From Leptospira sp. (GTDB lineage: Bacteria > Spirochaetota > Leptospiria > Leptospirales > Leptospiraceae), in contig JALOTI010000028.1 in the NCBI GenBank assembly GCA_025457985.1, positions 1 to 10,725 on the forward strand: a stretch of 10,725 nt of DNA, read 5' to 3'. The position numbers and the translations under genes are program-made. This document shows positions 7,471-10,725 of this stretch, one piece after another. The number at the start of each line of letters is the position of its first letter. Position 1 is the stretch's first letter. The notes below the pieces were generated by a model. That model made no database searches. It was not told the origin of the DNA and saw only the letters and a program-made list of their open reading frames with translations.

Positions 7471-8082
7471 CTAAGTGGCCCTTAGTTCTTTTCCTTGTAA
7501 CAGCCGTTTTATGTTTTCCCTATGTGAGTAACAAATCAAAATAAAGGTGGCAATAAGGACAAAAAAGATCACTTGCGAATATTCAGAACCTGGAACCATT
7601 AGGCTTGCCATATAATACCAAACAGGCATACTCAAAGTACCAATGATCGACCCAAGAGATACAAAGCCACTGAGTTTATAGACAACAAAAAATATCACAA
7701 CCGCACAAACAGTAACAATGGGAACCAGCGTGAGATAAACACCTAGTGCCGTCGCAACTCCTTTACCCCCTTTGAATTTTAAGAAAGGTGTGAAGGTATG
7801 ACCAAGGATCGCAACACTGCCTACGATAATTTGAATTGTCGGAAGGGATTCTTCTGATGGGAGAAAGGAAACAAGATAAACAGGAATAGCACCTTTGAGT
7901 GCGTCGAGAAAGAGTGTGAGGATCCCATACTTCCATCCAATCACTCGCCCAACATTGGTTGCTCCAATGTTTTTGGAGCCGAATTCTCTGAGGTCAATCC
8001 CTCGCACATACTTTGCGAGTATAAAACCCACAGGGATCCCTCCGAAGAGGTATGTCATCATTAGGACTGCGGCAAGAATCAT
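7471..8082 (-). CDS. plsY: Glycerol-3-phosphate acyltransferase PlsY (membrane)
   Basis: This inner-membrane enzyme uses acyl-phosphate made by PlsX to acylate glycerol-3-phosphate, the first step of phospholipid synthesis. The length of 203 residues is typical. Several hydrophobic membrane segments are visible (about 2-24, 52-74, 83-100, 112-136, 139-162, 169-185). The three conserved motifs are present: GSKNIGATNVGR (35-46), KFKGGKGVAT (102-111, phosphate-binding) and HRENIKRLLQGKE (187-199). Motif 1 more often reads GSGNPGATN; the change to K and I is mild. The start overlaps the der stop as ATGA (8079-8082), implying translational coupling. The stop lies one base before the next gene. Confidence 0.97.
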   Translation of the reverse strand: MILAAVLMMTYLFGGIPVGFILAKYVRGIDLREFGSKNIGATNVGRVIGWKYGILTLFLDALKGAIPVYLVSFLPSEESLPTIQIIVGSVAILGHTFTPFLKFKGGKGVATALGVYLTLVPIVTVCAVVIFFVVYKLSGFVSLGSIIGTLSMPVWYYMASLMVPGSEYSQVIFFVLIATFILICYSHRENIKRLLQGKELRAT

Positions 8083-9431
8083 TCCCTGCCCTCCTTTCCT
8101 TCGTTTCGGTTTCGGAGTTCGATTTCGACGGAAAGTCCTTCTAAATCAAATTCCTTTACTATACTCTTTCGGTAATAACTCAAAATATTTGAGGGAAAGA
8201 GCTTTGTATCGTTCACGAAGAACAGTATTTTAAAAGGAACCTGCGACACCTGAGTTGCATAATACACCTTGGGAGGTCGGTTGGATGCCTTCTGTACCCT
8301 ATTTTTTCCCCCCCATTTGCTTAGCCAGTCATTAAGTGCCCGCGTCGTAAGTTTCTTCTGGGATTTTTCGTACAATTCCGTAACGGTTTCCAGGAGTTTG
8401 TGGGTACGGAGTTTTTCTTTTGCAGATAACGAAACCATCGGTCGTTCTTTTAAGATCGAAAGCTTCGCCTCCATCCTTTCTTTGTAATACTTCCACGAGT
8501 TTGTTTCTTTTTCAGGAACAGCATCCCATTTGTTCACTGCAAGGACCATGGGTTTTCCCAGTTCTTGGATTTCTCCAAATATCTTTTTATCAAATTCACC
8601 AAGACCTTTTAGGGCATCAATGAGGAGGATGACGATGTCGGCTTCACCAATGGAATGTAACGTGCGTTTGTAAGAATAGAATTCTAAACTTTCACCTGTT
8701 TTAGATTTCCTGCGTATCCCTGCCGTATCTATGATTTCAAGCTTTTTGCCATTGAACATAAACTGACTCGATACCGAATCCCGTGTGGTCCCGGGCACAT
8801 CACTTACCACAGCCCGTTTGAACCCCAAAAACGTATTCAAAAGGGAAGATTTTCCAGAGTTTGGTTTTCCAATAATTGCAATTTTACAATAAGGATCATC
8901 TGGCTTCTTTTGGAGGTTTGGGAGTAAAAAATTAATCTTTTGAAAAAGGAGGGGAAAATTTCTCCGACCCAATGCGGAAATGGGAATCAATTCGTTGAGT
9001 CCCAATTTGTAAAAAGGCTCTAAATCATATTCATCCGCATCGGTATCCACTTTATTGATTAGTGTAATAAGAGGAATGTCTTTGAGTTCGTTGTCTTTTT
9101 TAAATAAATCAATCAGTTTGTGGTCATAAGCTCTGAGGTCTTTGTGATCAATTACATGTAAAATCAAATCAGAATTCTTTAGATGTTGCAAAGCAATCTC
9201 TATGATCTCTTTAGAAATTTCATCTAGGTTTTCAATATCAAGCCCCGGTGTATCAGATAGAATAAAGTTCGATGTGAATTCTGGTCTATCCACTAGGCGT
9301 TCGAGAACGTCCCTTGTGACCCCTGGTGTATTTTCTGTAATGGCAGCTTGCGCTCGTAAGATGGAATTAAATAATGTGGATTTACCAACATTTTGTCGAC
9401 CAACAATGGTGACAATGGGGAGGGATTTCAT
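8079..9431 (-). CDS. der: Ribosome assembly GTPase Der (EngA)
   Basis: An essential double GTPase needed for maturation of the large ribosomal subunit. At 450 residues it has the full architecture. GTPase domain 1 has G1 GRQNVGKS (11-18), G2 region TPGVTRD (35-41), G3 DTPG (60-63) and G4 NKVD (126-129). GTPase domain 2 has G1 GKPNSGKS (188-195), VPGTTRD (212-218), DTAG (235-238) and NKWD (300-303). The C-terminal KH-like domain (about 355-440) includes [11 protein letters not shown] (384-394) and ends in a short charged tail. Its ATG overlaps the smpB stop, and its own stop overlaps the plsY start, each as ATGA. It is thus the centre of a tightly coupled run and has no separate promoter that I can see. 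Confidence 0.97.
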   Translation of the reverse strand: MKSLPIVTIVGRQNVGKSTLFNSILRAQAAITENTPGVTRDVLERLVDRPEFTSNFILSDTPGLDIENLDEISKEIIEIALQHLKNSDLILHVIDHKDLRAYDHKLIDLFKKDNELKDIPLITLINKVDTDADEYDLEPFYKLGLNELIPISALGRRNFPLLFQKINFLLPNLQKKPDDPYCKIAIIGKPNSGKSSLLNTFLGFKRAVVSDVPGTTRDSVSSQFMFNGKKLEIIDTAGIRRKSKTGESLEFYSYKRTLHSIGEADIVILLIDALKGLGEFDKKIFGEIQELGKPMVLAVNKWDAVPEKETNSWKYYKERMEAKLSILKERPMVSLSAKEKLRTHKLLETVTELYEKSQKKLTTRALNDWLSKWGGKNRVQKASNRPPKVYYATQVSQVPFKILFFVNDTKLFPSNILSYYRKSIVKEFDLEGLSVEIELRNRNEGKEGRE

Positions 9432-9916
9432 TTTCGTAAGTTTCCTTTCATCGCTCTCTCCATATCAATTTTGGCTTCCTTCTTTTGGATATCTTCCCGT
9501 TTGTCATAGAGTTTTTTAGGTTTTGCTAAAGACACATTTACTTTTACCAATTTATTATCTTTGAAATAACATTTGGTTGCGATGAGTACAAGTCCTTTTT
9601 CTTTAATAGCTCGATCGATCTTCTGTATCTCTTTGGCATGGAGAAGAAGTTTCCTCGGACGAATTTCTGGATGGTTTGCATACCCACCATCTTTGTAAGG
9701 AGGAATTTGAAAGTTTTCCAAAAACACTTCCCCATTTTTAACTTTCGCAAAACAATCAGTTAGATTGCCTTTTTTATCTCGGAGAGACTTAACCTCTGAT
9801 CCTGTCAGTACGATCCCTGCTTCAAAAGAATCTAAAAGTTCAAAATTGAACTTTGCCTTTTTGTTTACAAGAGGATCTGTTCCCCGAGGTTTTTCGTCCT
9901 TGTTTGTCTTTCCCAT
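9428..9916 (-). CDS. smpB: SsrA-binding protein SmpB
   Basis: A small RNA-binding protein that brings tmRNA to stalled ribosomes for trans-translation. The 162-residue length is normal. Family motifs are [10 protein letters not shown] (18-27), [15 protein letters not shown] (32-46), IPPY (71-74, usually I-PY), RPRKLLLH (86-93) and [12 protein letters not shown] (130-141), followed by the basic C-terminal tail that enters the mRNA channel. The first 17 residues are an extra charged extension; there is no later Met before the conserved NKKA block, so ATG 9916 is kept. No clear Shine-Dalgarno sequence is seen. The gene starts four bases after the stop of the VWA gene, so translation may be coupled to that reading frame. 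No tmRNA gene lies in the window. Confidence 0.97.
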   Translation of the reverse strand: MGKTNKDEKPRGTDPLVNKKAKFNFELLDSFEAGIVLTGSEVKSLRDKKGNLTDCFAKVKNGEVFLENFQIPPYKDGGYANHPEIRPRKLLLHAKEIQKIDRAIKEKGLVLIATKCYFKDNKLVKVNVSLAKPKKLYDKREDIQKKEAKIDMERAMKGNLRK

Positions 9917-9920
9917 AAAA

Positions 9921-10725
9921 TTAGCGTAAACTGTGGTGGATCTGTACCAATCGTGCGATTTCAGAGCCGATCAAATTGGGCATCGAATAAAAATTGTCTG
10001 CGGTAATCTGAAGGGAGTCCGTAAACACATGTTCCGCAATGTATCTGGAACCGAGTCCTACCCCTAAAAATACATAGTTTTTTTCCTGGTTTTTCAGTAC
10101 AGCTTCTTTTAATTTTCTGGTGTCAAATGAGGCGATTTCATCCTCGATATAGGTTTTTGCTCTCTGTCCTCGGAAATCGGAAAGAATTACAAGGATTCTC
10201 GTTTGCGATTCTGGGGAAAAGAAGCGCTCCATATTGGATAAGACTTGGAATTCAGGAATGCTATCCCCATGCCAATTTTTGCAAAGTGCGTTAAAAACCT
10301 CTTCTTCCTTTTCGGAAGTATAATCTTCCTCTGCATTTTTGCGAATATTCAAAGTTAAAGATCCTTCTACATTTTGAAACTAAAAATGATACTTCGACCC
10401 CTTTCAGTTTTTCATCATTCTTTTCAATGGTCGTTTTATCAAAAATCTTCGTATCACCTCTACCACTTTTGTACGAAATGTACTTACGTGCGTCCACACG
10501 AGATCCCTCATTTCTATATGTTCGGTGGATGTCTATTTCAGGATCAAAGAGCTGTTCGAGGTTGAGCTCAACTTCCTCTAATTCTTTTCCAAATACTTTT
10601 TTGAATTCATCCAAACCGACTAGGATGGTATAGTCCCAAAGAAGCCTTCTCTTTTTTAGAAATTGTTTGTATAACTCTTCCGTTCGGTAGCCCCAAGCTC
10701 CGCCACCACCTTGTGGCTCGCCTTG
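9921..10725 (-). pseudogene. Broken VWA-domain (CobT/NorD-like) gene, 5' end outside the window
   Basis: An open frame enters from the right edge and runs 116 codons (10725-10378). It has a Gly-rich start (QGEPQGGGGAWGYR), then DARKYISYKSGRGDTKIFDK and KGVEVSFLV, which fit the segment before and including the first strand of a CobT/NorD-like von Willebrand A domain. That frame then turns to nonsense and stops at 10291. The domain's second half continues in the next frame: QNVEGSLTLNIR (from about 10376), the strand TRILVILSDF, then VFLGVGLGSRYIAEHVF and a C-terminal helix, ending at 9921. The MIDAS motif (DxSxS) and following helix expected after VEVSFLV are absent from both frames, so an out-of-frame deletion is more likely than a one-base error. 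A TTG at 10352 with AAGGA eight bases before it could restart translation of a 143-residue fragment. Position next to smpB suggests it was the first known gene of the operon. Confidence 0.7.

Noticed and set aside
7895..8233. Plus-strand open frame of 112 codons across plsY and der
   Set aside because: It is antisense to the conserved motifs of two certain genes and has a low-complexity, Arg/Pro-rich product with no family likeness.
10291..10614. Stand-alone 107-codon gene starting at TTG 10614
   Set aside because: The frame is open upstream to the window edge with family-like sequence, and its last residues are frameshift nonsense. It is part of the broken VWA gene.

Overview
The window looks like chromosomal DNA of a spirochaete, most probably Leptospira. 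Its AT-rich codon use and its set of proteins fit: a short SMC protein, a DUF115/Maf-type protein, and a small secreted Cys-rich protein that I associate with leptospires. This placement is from memory of those families, not from a search. Most of the window is core housekeeping. I see no mobile element, CRISPR array, toxin-antitoxin pair or defence island. No stretch longer than about 110 bases lacks a gene or RNA.

Left part (1-2068, + strand): a glutamine synthetase gene (glnA) follows a close match to a sigma-54 promoter and ends in a strong hairpin terminator. Next come an elongator-type tRNA-Met (CAT) and, 18 bases later, a gene for a secreted protein with eight cysteines. The glutamine synthetase is a beta-type GSI by sequence but has Phe where enteric enzymes carry the adenylylated Tyr. 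Its control is therefore probably transcriptional (nitrogen/sigma-54) and not by adenylylation.

Middle (2153-7469): smc lies on the minus strand and is divergent from a 620-residue DUF115/Maf-type gene, with 80 bases between them. The SMC has both ATPase halves and long coiled coils, but no recognisable hinge domain at its centre. The Maf-type gene overlaps the 3' end of the facing minus-strand gene by 37 bases.

Right part (6840-10725, minus strand, read from right to left): a compact run in the order VWA-domain gene (broken, entering from the right edge), smpB (trans-translation), der (ribosome GTPase), plsY (phospholipid synthesis) and a hypothetical gene. Spacings are 4 bases, a 4-base ATGA overlap, another ATGA overlap and 1 base, so one operon with translational coupling is likely. 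The VWA gene changes frame exactly where its metal-binding (MIDAS) segment should be, and that segment appears to be missing. I read it as a pseudogene carrying an out-of-frame internal deletion.

The points most worth a second look are the hinge-less SMC, the Tyr-to-Phe change with sigma-54 control in glnA, and the broken VWA gene. I see no convincing wholly new system.
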